Source: CAZLAJ01 sp964644605 (GTDB lineage: Bacteria > Patescibacteriota > Microgenomatia > UBA1406 > GWC2-37-13). From it: a stretch of DNA of 8,988 nt. Below are positions 1-6,364 of this stretch, piece after piece (within the stretch, counting starts at the first letter, position 1; each line of letters starts with the position of its first letter). Position numbers and translations under genes: made by a program. Below the pieces are notes generated by a model. The model was not told the origin of the DNA and made no database searches. It saw only the letters and a program-made list of their open reading frames with translations. The stretch is from positions 1 through 8,988 of the forward strand of contig CAZXWS010000062.1 of assembly GCA_964644605.1 (NCBI GenBank), written 5' to 3'.

Positions 1-29
1 TGCATTCTAGCCATCTGAACTACGTCCCG
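1..29 (-). tRNA. Partial tRNA, 5' half, probably tRNA-Asp
   Basis: Read on the minus strand from 29 down, the sequence has the start of a tRNA: acceptor strand CGGGACG (29-23), TA, D-stem GTTC (20-17), a D-loop with the usual GG (AGATGGCTA) and the closing strand GAAT. The order and spacing fit the 5' quarter of a tRNA, and TAGTTCAG...TAGAAT is typical of bacterial tRNA-Asp. The anticodon and 3' half lie outside the window, so the amino acid is a guess. It lies 68 bases after the cohesin-like gene on the same strand. Confidence 0.75.
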
Positions 30-97
30 TATCATATGAAATATATTCTACTAGATAAGCTGATAAATAGTTACGTAGGTTTAGGATTACTAGAATT

Positions 98-667
98 TCA
101 TTGTGTCACTGTATAAGATCCACCTGTTGTTACCTGCAAAGTATTCTCTCCATCCTTAGCGGTTGTGGAGTTTTTCGGATCAAAAGATATAAGTGTTGTT
201 GCGGCAGGGCTCAGTGCCTGCACATTAAAAGTGAATAACTCACCTGTTGCTAATTTTTTCGCATTGTCGGGGCTGATTGACACTGATACTGCAACCTGCC
301 CATTGATAATACTTTGGTTTAAAAGCATGGGAAAGTCTTTTCCAGCTTTTATATCTGAAACCATAAACACTTTTGGATCGTACTTCAGTACAACATCAGC
401 TGCTTGAATATCACCTTTTGACACAAAAACACTCATTCTATGAGATTGCCCTACTTTAAAACTTAATGAGGCGGGAATAACCAATAAGTTTGTCTGATCT
501 TTCACAGCAACATTAGTGTTTGTATTTACTGGTTTTGTACCAGTTAAAGGAGCTACTGTCTGCTGCTGTTGACCAAAAAATTTTTTACCACCCACAAATC
601 CAACAATAAATAACACAGCCATTACCGCCACAATAATATATTTCTGTGTAGAGTCATTTTTTATCAT
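98..667 (-). CDS. Membrane-anchored cohesin-domain-like protein
   Basis: A 189-residue protein with a short basic N-terminus, one membrane segment (about residues 9-26), a Gln/Thr/Pro/Asn-rich linker (32-58) and an extracytoplasmic beta-rich domain (about 59-189). The domain reads like a cohesin/CBM-type fold: a strand with VIPASLSFKVGQ, then QAADVVLKYDPKVFMVSDI (the 'A-D-x-x-L-x-Y-D-P-x-x' pattern of cohesins), and a late strand GELFTFNVQAL followed by TTLISF. In cellulosomes cohesins bind dockerins; here no dockerin, hydrolase or scaffoldin is visible nearby, so the role is more likely surface display or adhesion. The N-terminal segment looks like an uncleaved anchor, placing the domain outside the membrane. 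The ATG at 667 has no Shine-Dalgarno sequence but lies about 40 bases after a very good sigma-70-type promoter, so the gene is its own unit. Family call is by pattern only. Confidence 0.75.
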   Translation of the reverse strand: MIKNDSTQKYIIVAVMAVLFIVGFVGGKKFFGQQQQTVAPLTGTKPVNTNTNVAVKDQTNLLVIPASLSFKVGQSHRMSVFVSKGDIQAADVVLKYDPKVFMVSDIKAGKDFPMLLNQSIINGQVAVSVSISPDNAKKLATGELFTFNVQALSPAATTLISFDPKNSTTAKDGENTLQVTTGGSYTVTQ

Positions 668-712
668 ATTATTAATTTAATAAGTAATCACACATTGTAT
701 GTACACGAAATC

Positions 713-742
713 ATTGTAAAGTAATTTAAAATCTCTTGTCAA
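713..742 (-). promoter_or_regulatory. Sigma-70-type promoter of the cohesin-like gene
   Basis: Minus strand: perfect -35 TTGACA (742-737), 18-base spacer, -10 TACAAT (718-713). Transcription should start near 706, giving a leader of about 40 bases before the ATG at 667. The promoter sits in the gap after the stop of the 146-residue gene. Confidence 0.75.
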
Positions 743-758
743 GCTTTATTTTGATATA

Positions 759-1199
759 TTAATTACGCTTTATGACTCGTACAACTTTTCCACCCACTAC
801 TTTTAACTTAATGTGTGATTGCCATAAAATAAATTGGGCTAATGTTGCTAACCATCGAATTGAAGAAGTGAGAGGCGCATGGAGTCCAGTAACTACTTTA
901 TCATCCGTAAGAGGTAACTTAACTTTCTGATAATCATAAAATTGTGGATCAGAGACAGGTTGTAGTCCGTGTCTTTTTAAATCCTCAGTCAACTGTATAG
1001 TCTCCGGTTTTACATCAACATGTTTTGCAACTTCCTCATCTTGCACTTGATGTTCTACAACTTCCTGCACCTCTTCCACTTCGTCAAATTGTGTGTCTGG
1101 TCTTCGCAATGGCGGTTCACCTTCTTTGGGGTACCCCACCATAGATGACTTATATTTTTGAAGAAGATCTTCAATCGGAGTATAGTTTTGAATGGGCAT
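759..1199 (-). CDS. Unknown 146-residue protein with amphipathic C-terminus
   Basis: I do not recognise this family. The protein starts MPIQNYTPIEDLLQKYK, has a very acidic middle (about residues 38-60, rich in Glu, Gln and Val, likely helical or coiled coil), then a charged part (61-100), and ends with a hydrophobic/amphipathic stretch (about 113-128, with two Trp) and a basic beta-like tail (KLKVVGGKVVRVIKRN). It has no signal peptide; the C-terminal stretch could lie on the inner face of the membrane or be a protein contact. It follows the 461-residue zinc-ribbon gene by 37 bases on the same strand, so the two could be cotranscribed, but a TATAAT box 9 bases before its ATG suggests it also has its own promoter and a leaderless or near-leaderless mRNA. 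The good length and clear start make a real gene likely. Confidence 0.8.
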   Translation of the reverse strand: MPIQNYTPIEDLLQKYKSSMVGYPKEGEPPLRRPDTQFDEVEEVQEVVEHQVQDEEVAKHVDVKPETIQLTEDLKRHGLQPVSDPQFYDYQKVKLPLTDDKVVTGLHAPLTSSIRWLATLAQFILWQSHIKLKVVGGKVVRVIKRN

Positions 1200-1207
1200 G
1201 CATAATT

Positions 1208-1236
1208 ATTATAGAGACTGCAGAAATTTATGCAAA
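1208..1236 (-). promoter_or_regulatory. Promoter directly before the 146-residue gene
   Basis: Minus strand: -35-like TTTGCA (1236-1231, four of six matches), 17-base spacer, perfect -10 TATAAT (1213-1208). The expected start of transcription (about 1202-1199) falls at or up to three bases before the ATG at 1199. The -35 begins right after the stop of the upstream gene. Confidence 0.55.
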
Positions 1237-2622
1237 TCACCCCATTAACGCAGGCTGCTTGGGTCGAGCACTGTCCCACACACACAGTAAACCGTACTTA
1301 CTTTCTGCATCAGTCGCTCGTATTGGATTACGAAGTTTATGCCGTTGACACGCAGGATTATCACAACATAAAATACCATTATTAATATCTTCCGCTTTTA
1401 ACACCACGTTAGATTTTCCACAATCAGGACAGGATGTTAATCTTTCGCCAGAAATTTTTTTCTCATAGTTTTGATCTTGTTTTCTTTGCAACGCTTCTTC
1501 AAATGATATCCCCTCCTTCATCGCATCATACATCTCATTCTGAGATAGATAGCCATCCACTCCTTCAGTAAATACTACTGGACAACTTCCTCCGCCCTCA
1601 ATAAAAGCAGGTTTATCTTGTGCATACGCATACATGGATATCATGTCTGAAAAATGAGGAGTAACTTCTGATATTGACACGTTTGTTTCACCTTTTTGCA
1701 TTTTACTATCGATATTTGCCTTTATATCTTGCGCAATTACAAATGCGGTAGATATTGTATCTTGTAAATTTTTAAGTCTTTTTTGTTTTAGAGAAGCAGG
1801 AATATCATTTGCTTCACTTGCTAGACCAAGCATACCCTGTGTATATGTGTCTATAAATTCTCCCAACTCCATATCAACTGCTTGCTCAAATAAGCGTGAT
1901 GCTGCAATTTGATCGTAAGTTAAACCGACTGCCTGTAATACATCATCAACTGATGTAATAGATGTATTTGATCGATTCTCAGAATATATAAACGGCGTTG
2001 TTAAAAATTGTTCTGATGAAGTAAATTCAGAGCCAGGAAAAATAGCATCGGCAATTAGTTGACTATTAGTAAGTGTACCGCGCAGTTCTGAGGTACGTAC
2101 CGCATGCATTGTTACAACATCTTTCCCCAACGCTGGTGAAGATCGCCGTTCGTTAATAAATGTAAAAAGATAATCCCAGTCTTTAGGTGGAGAAATGACA
2201 CCCGAAATTAACGCAGGGTCTTTTGGGTCAAGCAAAGATCGATATGCCTCGGCTAAACCTACGTTTTCATAGTACTCTCTGCTTCTAACTCCTGCTGCAC
2301 GAGTCGTATTTTCAAGCATGTTTAAAATATCTATACCGGCATATTTAAGTGTTTCGTCTTCTACGGTATAGGTGACACGAGTGTAAGGAATTTTTCCTGC
2401 AAACTCACCTAAAAATTTTTCTACATTTTCCCGTAAATAAAAATGAAGTTCTTCTGGAGATAAATCACCATGATCAAGAATAAACTGCAGCTCGTTTTCC
2501 GCGCTGTAGTAATCGGTTATTGGACGCCTTCCTTTTTCAGTAGTATCCACTTCAGGAATCACGCCAACGAGATTATGCTTCTCTTGGTCATACTGACCAA
2601 TATTTAGCTCAACACCAGCCAT
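1237..2622 (-). CDS. Unknown zinc-ribbon protein under cobalamin-riboswitch control
   Basis: A 461-residue soluble protein with no signal peptide or membrane segment; I do not recognise the family. Most of it (about 1-335) is mixed helical sequence without known motifs. It is followed by a short glycine segment with a cysteine (GGGSC, 343-347) and a C-terminal zinc-ribbon-like module: CPDC (398-401), then a CC pair (419-420) and C425, plus C447 near the end. Cys spacing fits metal binding; DNA, RNA or protein contact is possible. The frame stays open up to an ATG at 2673, but that codon lies inside the riboswitch aptamer, so I choose the ATG at 2622, which has an AGGG seven bases upstream. 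This is the only gene here with even a weak Shine-Dalgarno sequence. Most cobalamin riboswitches turn genes off when adenosylcobalamin is plentiful, so the product is probably needed when B12 is scarce. That role is inference; no transporter, GTPase or corrinoid-binding motif is visible. Confidence 0.85.
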   Translation of the reverse strand: MAGVELNIGQYDQEKHNLVGVIPEVDTTEKGRRPITDYYSAENELQFILDHGDLSPEELHFYLRENVEKFLGEFAGKIPYTRVTYTVEDETLKYAGIDILNMLENTTRAAGVRSREYYENVGLAEAYRSLLDPKDPALISGVISPPKDWDYLFTFINERRSSPALGKDVVTMHAVRTSELRGTLTNSQLIADAIFPGSEFTSSEQFLTTPFIYSENRSNTSITSVDDVLQAVGLTYDQIAASRLFEQAVDMELGEFIDTYTQGMLGLASEANDIPASLKQKRLKNLQDTISTAFVIAQDIKANIDSKMQKGETNVSISEVTPHFSDMISMYAYAQDKPAFIEGGGSCPVVFTEGVDGYLSQNEMYDAMKEGISFEEALQRKQDQNYEKKISGERLTSCPDCGKSNVVLKAEDINNGILCCDNPACQRHKLRNPIRATDAESKYGLLCVWDSARPKQPALMG

Positions 2623-2627
2623 AGATA

Positions 2628-2641
2628 TTCCCTGCTCGGGG
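2628..2641 (-). promoter_or_regulatory. Ribosome-binding region and likely expression platform of the riboswitch
   Basis: Between the aptamer and the ATG at 2622 the minus strand reads CCCCGAGCAGGGA. AGGG (2633-2630) is a weak Shine-Dalgarno match seven bases before the start. It can pair with the CCCC at 2641-2638 in a small hairpin. In addition GAGCAG (2637-2632) is an exact complement of CTGCTC (2697-2692) in the P6 arm of the aptamer, so two exclusive structures can be drawn around the ribosome-binding site. No run of T follows, so control of translation is more likely than termination. Confidence 0.55.
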
Positions 2642-2647
2642 TGAAGC

Positions 2648-2792
2648 GCTTGGTCGGTCTTCGGACTCCCCACTCAGAAGCAAAAAGCTTTGAGCAGATT
2701 ACCGCTGCGGCACAGTCACCGATTTTCACGGTGTTCCCGGTTATAACATGTCTTCCCATCCCGCCTCGGCGGGACAGTGACATACACCAAGC
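2648..2792 (-). promoter_or_regulatory. Cobalamin (adenosylcobalamin) riboswitch aptamer
   Basis: On the minus strand the conserved blocks of the cobalamin riboswitch appear in order: closing stem GCTTGGT (2792-2786) with ACCAAGC (2654-2648), seven pairs; GGGAA after the P2 arm; P4 hairpin CACCG-TGAAAAT-CGGTG (2733-2717), the classic GTGAAAATC block; ACTGTGCCGCAGCGGTAA, matching the conserved P5 region; a P6 hairpin CTCAAAGC-TTTTT-GCTTCTGAG with one bulge; and AGTCCGAAGACCGACC (2667-2652), the counterpart of the family's AGCCAGGAGACCTGCC. The P2 arm is long: ATGTC/GACAT encloses ACTG, a GC-rich hairpin TCCCGC-CGAG-GCGGGA (2774-2759) and GGGAA. The aptamer starts five bases after the pduO stop and ends 25 bases before the ATG of the zinc-ribbon gene, which it should regulate. 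The block is GC-richer than its surroundings. Confidence 0.92.
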
Positions 2793-2796
2793 AAAA

Positions 2797-3330
2797 TTAT
2801 AATTTTTTTACAATAACTTCGTTGTTTTTATTATACCAACGGCCTAAAACAAATAATAAGTCTGATAATCTATTCAAGTACATCACAATAAAGTTAGTGC
2901 TTTGGTGTTCTACTGATACGGATTGAAAATATTTGATGACATTCCGTTCACTACGACGGCATACTGTGCGTGCGATGTGGTACCACGCAGCTAATTCAGT
3001 ACCTCCCGGAAGGATAAACTGTCGCAATTCCGGAAGACCTTTTTCAATCTCATCGATTTTCTGCTCAAACTCTAAAACTCGTTTTTGGAAATGACTCAAC
3101 TCTTCTTTATATCCCGAAAGAACACTCATAATAGTGTATAAATCCATCTGAATGTTCTGGATATACTGTTGTTCTGATTCTTCTGTTGACTTCACCTCAA
3201 TCATACCCAAAAAACTACTTAGTTCATCCACAGAACCATATGCGTCTACTTGTGTATCGTGTTTTAGCACACGTTTTCCACCAAACAACGCTGTTGTTCC
3301 TTTATCTCCACTTCGAGTATAGATTGCCAT
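2797..3330 (-). CDS. pduO: Cob(I)alamin adenosyltransferase, PduO type
   Basis: This cytoplasmic enzyme transfers the 5'-deoxyadenosyl group of ATP to cob(I)alamin, making adenosylcobalamin, the cofactor of the NrdJ encoded just upstream. At 177 residues it has the usual length of a stand-alone PduO-type (MMAB-like) transferase. Visible family motifs: the N-terminal ATP-binding TRSGDKGTT (5-13), the VDAYGSVDELSSFLG helix (28-42), the LPGG turn (107-110), the RTVCRRSER segment (121-129) with the conserved Arg and Glu residues, and YLNRLSDLLFVLGR (151-164) near the end. The fold is an all-helical trimer in this family. The ATG at 3330 follows the nrdJ stop by 43 bases with no Shine-Dalgarno sequence, so it is probably cotranscribed with nrdJ. 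No corrin-ring synthesis gene is present here, consistent with salvage of ready-made cobalamin, though this window cannot show that. Its stop is five bases before the cobalamin riboswitch, so the riboswitch does not lead this gene. Confidence 0.95.
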   Translation of the reverse strand: MAIYTRSGDKGTTALFGGKRVLKHDTQVDAYGSVDELSSFLGMIEVKSTEESEQQYIQNIQMDLYTIMSVLSGYKEELSHFQKRVLEFEQKIDEIEKGLPELRQFILPGGTELAAWYHIARTVCRRSERNVIKYFQSVSVEHQSTNFIVMYLNRLSDLLFVLGRWYNKNNEVIVKKL

Positions 3331-3373
3331 ATATCATGGAACACAAAACATATAACATTAAACATTTACATCC

Positions 3374-5749
3374 TTAACACTTTGAGTAGCCGCAGCCATA
3401 GCAGTGTCCGCACCCTTCTTCATACACGAATGATGCTACTCCACACTCCGGACACAGATCTTTATGTACAGCACTCGATTGTAACTGTATGAGTGACGGT
3501 TGCGTCATAGTTGAAACTGCTTGCGCTGAGCCTTCCACTTGTACCTCAATCTTTACATCAGCTGTTTTTGCATGACCATTACTCAAAAACCGCATTCTCA
3601 ACGCCTTTGCTACTGCATCAGGTAAACTTCTGATTCTATTTTTTCCAAAACCAAACGGTTCACCACCTCCTATATTTTCAATTTGATCAATCACTGCTTT
3701 CACACGCTCATATGGCGGCATATGGGAAGCAAAACGTAAACACAATGAAATTGTTCTACCAAACCCTTCAGCCATTGCATGTAAATCAGTACCCGCTTTT
3801 CCAACACCATTAATAAATACTTCTAAGGGTTCGTTATTTTCATCAGTGTTGATTGTAATGTAAGCGTGTCCCACCGGTGTTTCCATTCTGTAGGTAGATC
3901 CATGAACTACCATAGGTCGTGGTTTTACTGCCTGTTTCGGTGCTTCTTCCTTTTTCTCTTCCTTCTTTTTATCATCAACCCGTTCAAGCACACCTTGTCG
4001 TGAACCTTCACGCATATATGTAATACCTTTTAGTCCAAGTTCATACGCTAATGTATAAAGTCGTTTCACATCCTCCACAGTGTGTGCATTTGGCGCATTC
4101 ACAGTTTTTGAGATTGATGCATCAACATATTTTTGAATCGCACCTTGCACGCGCACGTGATCTTCTGGAGAAAGATCATTGGCTGACACAAACCACTCGG
4201 GTCTCTTTACTTTTCCTTCTTTAATTTCCTGCTCATGATTTTTATACCACTGTTCGTATAAATGGTGACGAACAATAAACTCACCTACTCTACTCTTTCG
4301 CAAAAATTCAAACTCATATACGGGTTCAATGCCTGATGATGTAGTATTCGCCAAAGTGGATGTTGTTCCAGTTGGGGCTTGCATCAACAAGAGTGAATTA
4401 CGGATTCCGTTTTCTTTTATCCCCTTTCGCACATCACTTGGTAACTCTTTAATAAATAATCCTTGCAAGTATTTATCAGCTTCAAACTTACCAAATGATC
4501 CTTTTTCTTTTGCGATTTCTACAGAGGCTTTATATGCTTCATCGCGGATGAGTGAGTACACTCCATGAATGAACTCAAGTGCTTCATCGGAGCCATAGCG
4601 CAGATGTAATTTAATGAGGGCATCTCCTAAGCCCATGGTTCCCAGACCGATTCTTCGTTCACCTTCAAGCTGTGTTTTACGGATGCCTTCAAACACATAC
4701 GGATCCATATCGATCACATTATCTTGTAATCTTACTGCTGCATGCACCAATCGTTTTAATGTTTTGAAATCAAAGCGGCCTTTTCGATCAATATTATCTC
4801 CTTTTACGAGTGCTGAGAGATTAATTGAACCTAAATTACACACTCCCCAGTTGGGTAGTGGTTCTTCTCCACACGGATTTGTTGCATAAATTTTATTCCA
4901 GTACCAATTGTTATAGTATTTATTGCATCGTTCCATAAACACTACACCTGGCTCTGCTGATTTCCAAGCAGCTTCGGCGATAAGATCCCAAATTTTTCGG
5001 GCTTTTACCACTTTATATACATTTACTTTTTTACCCAGTGCCTTCCATTCATCCAAATCGCCGTTCCATTTTTCATCATATTCAGGATCATCTTTATCAG
5101 GAAACACAAGTGACCAATCGGCATCTTTTTTTACCGCTTCCATAAAAGTATCAGAAACGCAGACTGAAAGATTTGCTCCATTAATTTTTGTGAGATCTTG
5201 TTTTACAGTAATAAATTCTTCTAAATCAGGGTGCCAATCAAAGAGCATCAGCATAAGCGCTCCTCGACGGCTGCCTCCTTGCTGCACAATATCTCGCGTA
5301 GCAACTGAGAATAACTCAGCCCAGTTACAGGGACCGGAAGAAAAACCATTCACTCCGTGTACACGAGCACCGCGAGGTCGCAATGAGGATAGATTAAAAC
5401 CAACACCACCACTACGCGCCATGATCTCAACCATTTGTTTCAAAGTTTCAAGAATGCCACCGCGCGAATCTTTGGGCATTGGAATAACAAAGCAGTTGTA
5501 ATAACTCACACCATAACCAGCACCCGCGCCTGAAAGTATCCGGCCTCCCGGGACATATTTAAAATCTTCCATTGCCCAGTAAAATTCTTTTGCCCACATT
5601 TTTTGATCTTCTTTTTTCTCTAAAGCTGCCGTGGCTTTTGATACACGTTTCCACATTTCTTCAGGTGTTTTTTCAAGCGGTTTTCCTTTTTTATCTTTTA
5701 ATGAATAACGATCAATAAATACTTTTTCCGAAATCTCAGTAAGTCTCAT
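3374..5749 (-). CDS. nrdJ: Class II ribonucleotide reductase, adenosylcobalamin-dependent
   Basis: Reduces ribonucleotides to deoxyribonucleotides, with a thiyl radical generated from adenosylcobalamin. The 791 residues show, in order: C86 in YYNCFVIP (one of the redox pair); the SGGVGFNLSSLRPRGA block (113-128); the active site NPCGEEPLPN (291-300) with N291, radical Cys C293 and E295; the partner cysteine C304 in GVCNLGSINLS; the APTGTTSTLANTTSSGIEPVY segment (458-478); a Lys/Glu-rich linker (about 590-610); a TSCPD-type domain (about 615-725); and a C-terminal zinc-binding/redox tail CPECG...CGHCYGC...KC with cysteines 766, 769, 780, 783, 786 and 791. No N-terminal ATP-cone is seen, so allosteric activity control by dATP through that domain is absent; the ATP-cone of NrdR may supply dATP sensing at the level of transcription. 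It starts 21 bases after the nrdR stop and is followed by pduO, a functional set of regulator, enzyme and cofactor maker. It looks complete. Confidence 0.97.
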   Translation of the reverse strand: MRLTEISEKVFIDRYSLKDKKGKPLEKTPEEMWKRVSKATAALEKKEDQKMWAKEFYWAMEDFKYVPGGRILSGAGAGYGVSYYNCFVIPMPKDSRGGILETLKQMVEIMARSGGVGFNLSSLRPRGARVHGVNGFSSGPCNWAELFSVATRDIVQQGGSRRGALMLMLFDWHPDLEEFITVKQDLTKINGANLSVCVSDTFMEAVKKDADWSLVFPDKDDPEYDEKWNGDLDEWKALGKKVNVYKVVKARKIWDLIAEAAWKSAEPGVVFMERCNKYYNNWYWNKIYATNPCGEEPLPNWGVCNLGSINLSALVKGDNIDRKGRFDFKTLKRLVHAAVRLQDNVIDMDPYVFEGIRKTQLEGERRIGLGTMGLGDALIKLHLRYGSDEALEFIHGVYSLIRDEAYKASVEIAKEKGSFGKFEADKYLQGLFIKELPSDVRKGIKENGIRNSLLLMQAPTGTTSTLANTTSSGIEPVYEFEFLRKSRVGEFIVRHHLYEQWYKNHEQEIKEGKVKRPEWFVSANDLSPEDHVRVQGAIQKYVDASISKTVNAPNAHTVEDVKRLYTLAYELGLKGITYMREGSRQGVLERVDDKKKEEKKEEAPKQAVKPRPMVVHGSTYRMETPVGHAYITINTDENNEPLEVFINGVGKAGTDLHAMAEGFGRTISLCLRFASHMPPYERVKAVIDQIENIGGGEPFGFGKNRIRSLPDAVAKALRMRFLSNGHAKTADVKIEVQVEGSAQAVSTMTQPSLIQLQSSAVHKDLCPECGVASFVYEEGCGHCYGCGYSKC

Positions 5750-5770
5750 AAAAATGGAAAATTTATAATT

Positions 5771-6217
5771 TCACGATATTGTTTTTAATTCTTTCTCGAA
5801 TTCCTCCACGTCCACAAATCGTTTAAAAACGGACGCGAAACGTATATATGCCACCTTATCGAGCGCTTTTAAAGATCCCGCTACCATTTCACCAATTGCA
5901 TGGCTGCTGAGTTCTGCAGTTTCCCGCTGCATTGCCTCATTTTCAATTTGAGAAACTATATGTTCAATTTGTTCTGAAGAAACAGTGGTTTTTCCGACGG
6001 CTTTTATAATACCCCTTCGTAATTTATCACGGTCAAACCGTTCCCTCCGACCATCCCGCTTTATAACAAGGATTGGTAATTCCTCAATCCGTTCATAAGT
6101 TGTAAAGCGTCTACTGCAGTAATTACAGTGCCGTCTTCTTCGGATAGTGGAACCTTCTTCAGAAATACGCGTCTCAATAACATCAGTGTCGGTTCGTTTA
6201 CAAAATAAACAGCGCAT
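5771..6217 (-). CDS. nrdR: Transcriptional repressor NrdR
   Basis: A 148-residue regulator of ribonucleotide reductase genes. It begins with the canonical MRCLFC and has a zinc ribbon with C3, C6, C31 and C34, followed by the basic DNA-binding RRRRHCNYC...RRFTTYER stretch. From about residue 47 it carries the ATP-cone: VIKRDGRRERFDRDKLRRGI at the start and VAYIRFASVFKRF at the end, both standard for the family. NrdR senses the ATP/dATP state and, with dATP bound, represses nrd genes by binding tandem NrdR boxes. Here it is the first gene of its own operon, followed after 21 bases by nrdJ, and two NrdR boxes lie immediately upstream of its ATG, so it should repress itself and nrdJ together. 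The start is fixed by the conserved N-terminus. No Shine-Dalgarno sequence is visible. Confidence 0.97.
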   Translation of the reverse strand: MRCLFCKRTDTDVIETRISEEGSTIRRRRHCNYCSRRFTTYERIEELPILVIKRDGRRERFDRDKLRRGIIKAVGKTTVSSEQIEHIVSQIENEAMQRETAELSSHAIGEMVAGSLKALDKVAYIRFASVFKRFVDVEEFEKELKTIS

Positions 6218-6233
6218 ACACTATATCTAGCTT
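6218..6233. promoter_or_regulatory. NrdR box proximal to nrdR
   Basis: ACACTATATCTAGCTT on the plus strand matches the palindromic 16-base NrdR-box pattern ACACwATATaTwGTGT (from memory) at 13 positions; its left half ACACTATAT is perfect. It touches the nrdR start codon (6217-6215). With the second box it forms the usual tandem pair. Confidence 0.7.
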
Positions 6234-6247
6234 TAAATTATTACCAA

Positions 6248-6263
6248 TATTTGCATATTGTGT
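6248..6263. promoter_or_regulatory. NrdR box distal to nrdR
   Basis: TATTTGCATATTGTGT has the perfect half-site ATATTGTGT (minus strand ACACAATAT); the other half is degenerate. It starts 30 bp from the first box, about three helical turns, with 14 bp between the boxes, close to the 15-16 bp usual for NrdR pairs. Placing both boxes between nrdR and the divergent gene supports autoregulation of the nrdR-nrdJ operon. Confidence 0.6.
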
Positions 6264-6273
6264 ATTAGTCCAG

Positions 6274-6309
6274 TTTAACCCACTACTTATGCTCAAAGCA
6301 AGGGTTAAA
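6274..6309. repeat. Inverted repeat TTTAACCC / GGGTTAAA
   Basis: Two perfect 8-base arms (6274-6281 and 6302-6309) with a 20-base spacer, in the intergenic region between nrdR and the plus-strand operon. There is no T-run after either arm, so it does not look like a terminator. It could be an operator or chance in AT-rich DNA. Confidence 0.4.
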
Positions 6310-6364
6310 ATAGTGTCTAAGTGTATCAGCCAATTCTTACCAAATTTTTTTGAACATTCGTATA

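Noticed and set aside
31..97. Possible tRNA promoter or terminator between the cohesin-like gene and the tRNA
   Set aside because: Only weak TATATT-like and TTTATC-like matches with poor spacing, and no hairpin with a T-run.
2623..2673. Upstream extension of the zinc-ribbon gene to an ATG at 2673
   Set aside because: The 17 extra codons lie in the riboswitch aptamer and its expression platform (P7 and the closing stem), whose conserved bases explain the sequence. The ATG at 2622 has the AGGG at the right distance.
2759..2774. GC-rich hairpin as a terminator after pduO
   Set aside because: No T-run follows on the minus strand, and the hairpin is part of the riboswitch P2 arm.
4923..5501. Long plus-strand open frame of 192 codons
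   Set aside because: It is antisense to the highly conserved nrdJ; the composition (Ser/Pro/Phe-rich) is that of a mirror frame, with no motif.
6220..6247. TTGGTA-16-TATAGT as the nrdR promoter (minus strand)
   Set aside because: The hexamers are reasonable, but transcription would start inside the first codons of nrdR, whose MRC start is fixed by conservation. The bases are better explained by the NrdR box; the true promoter is unresolved.
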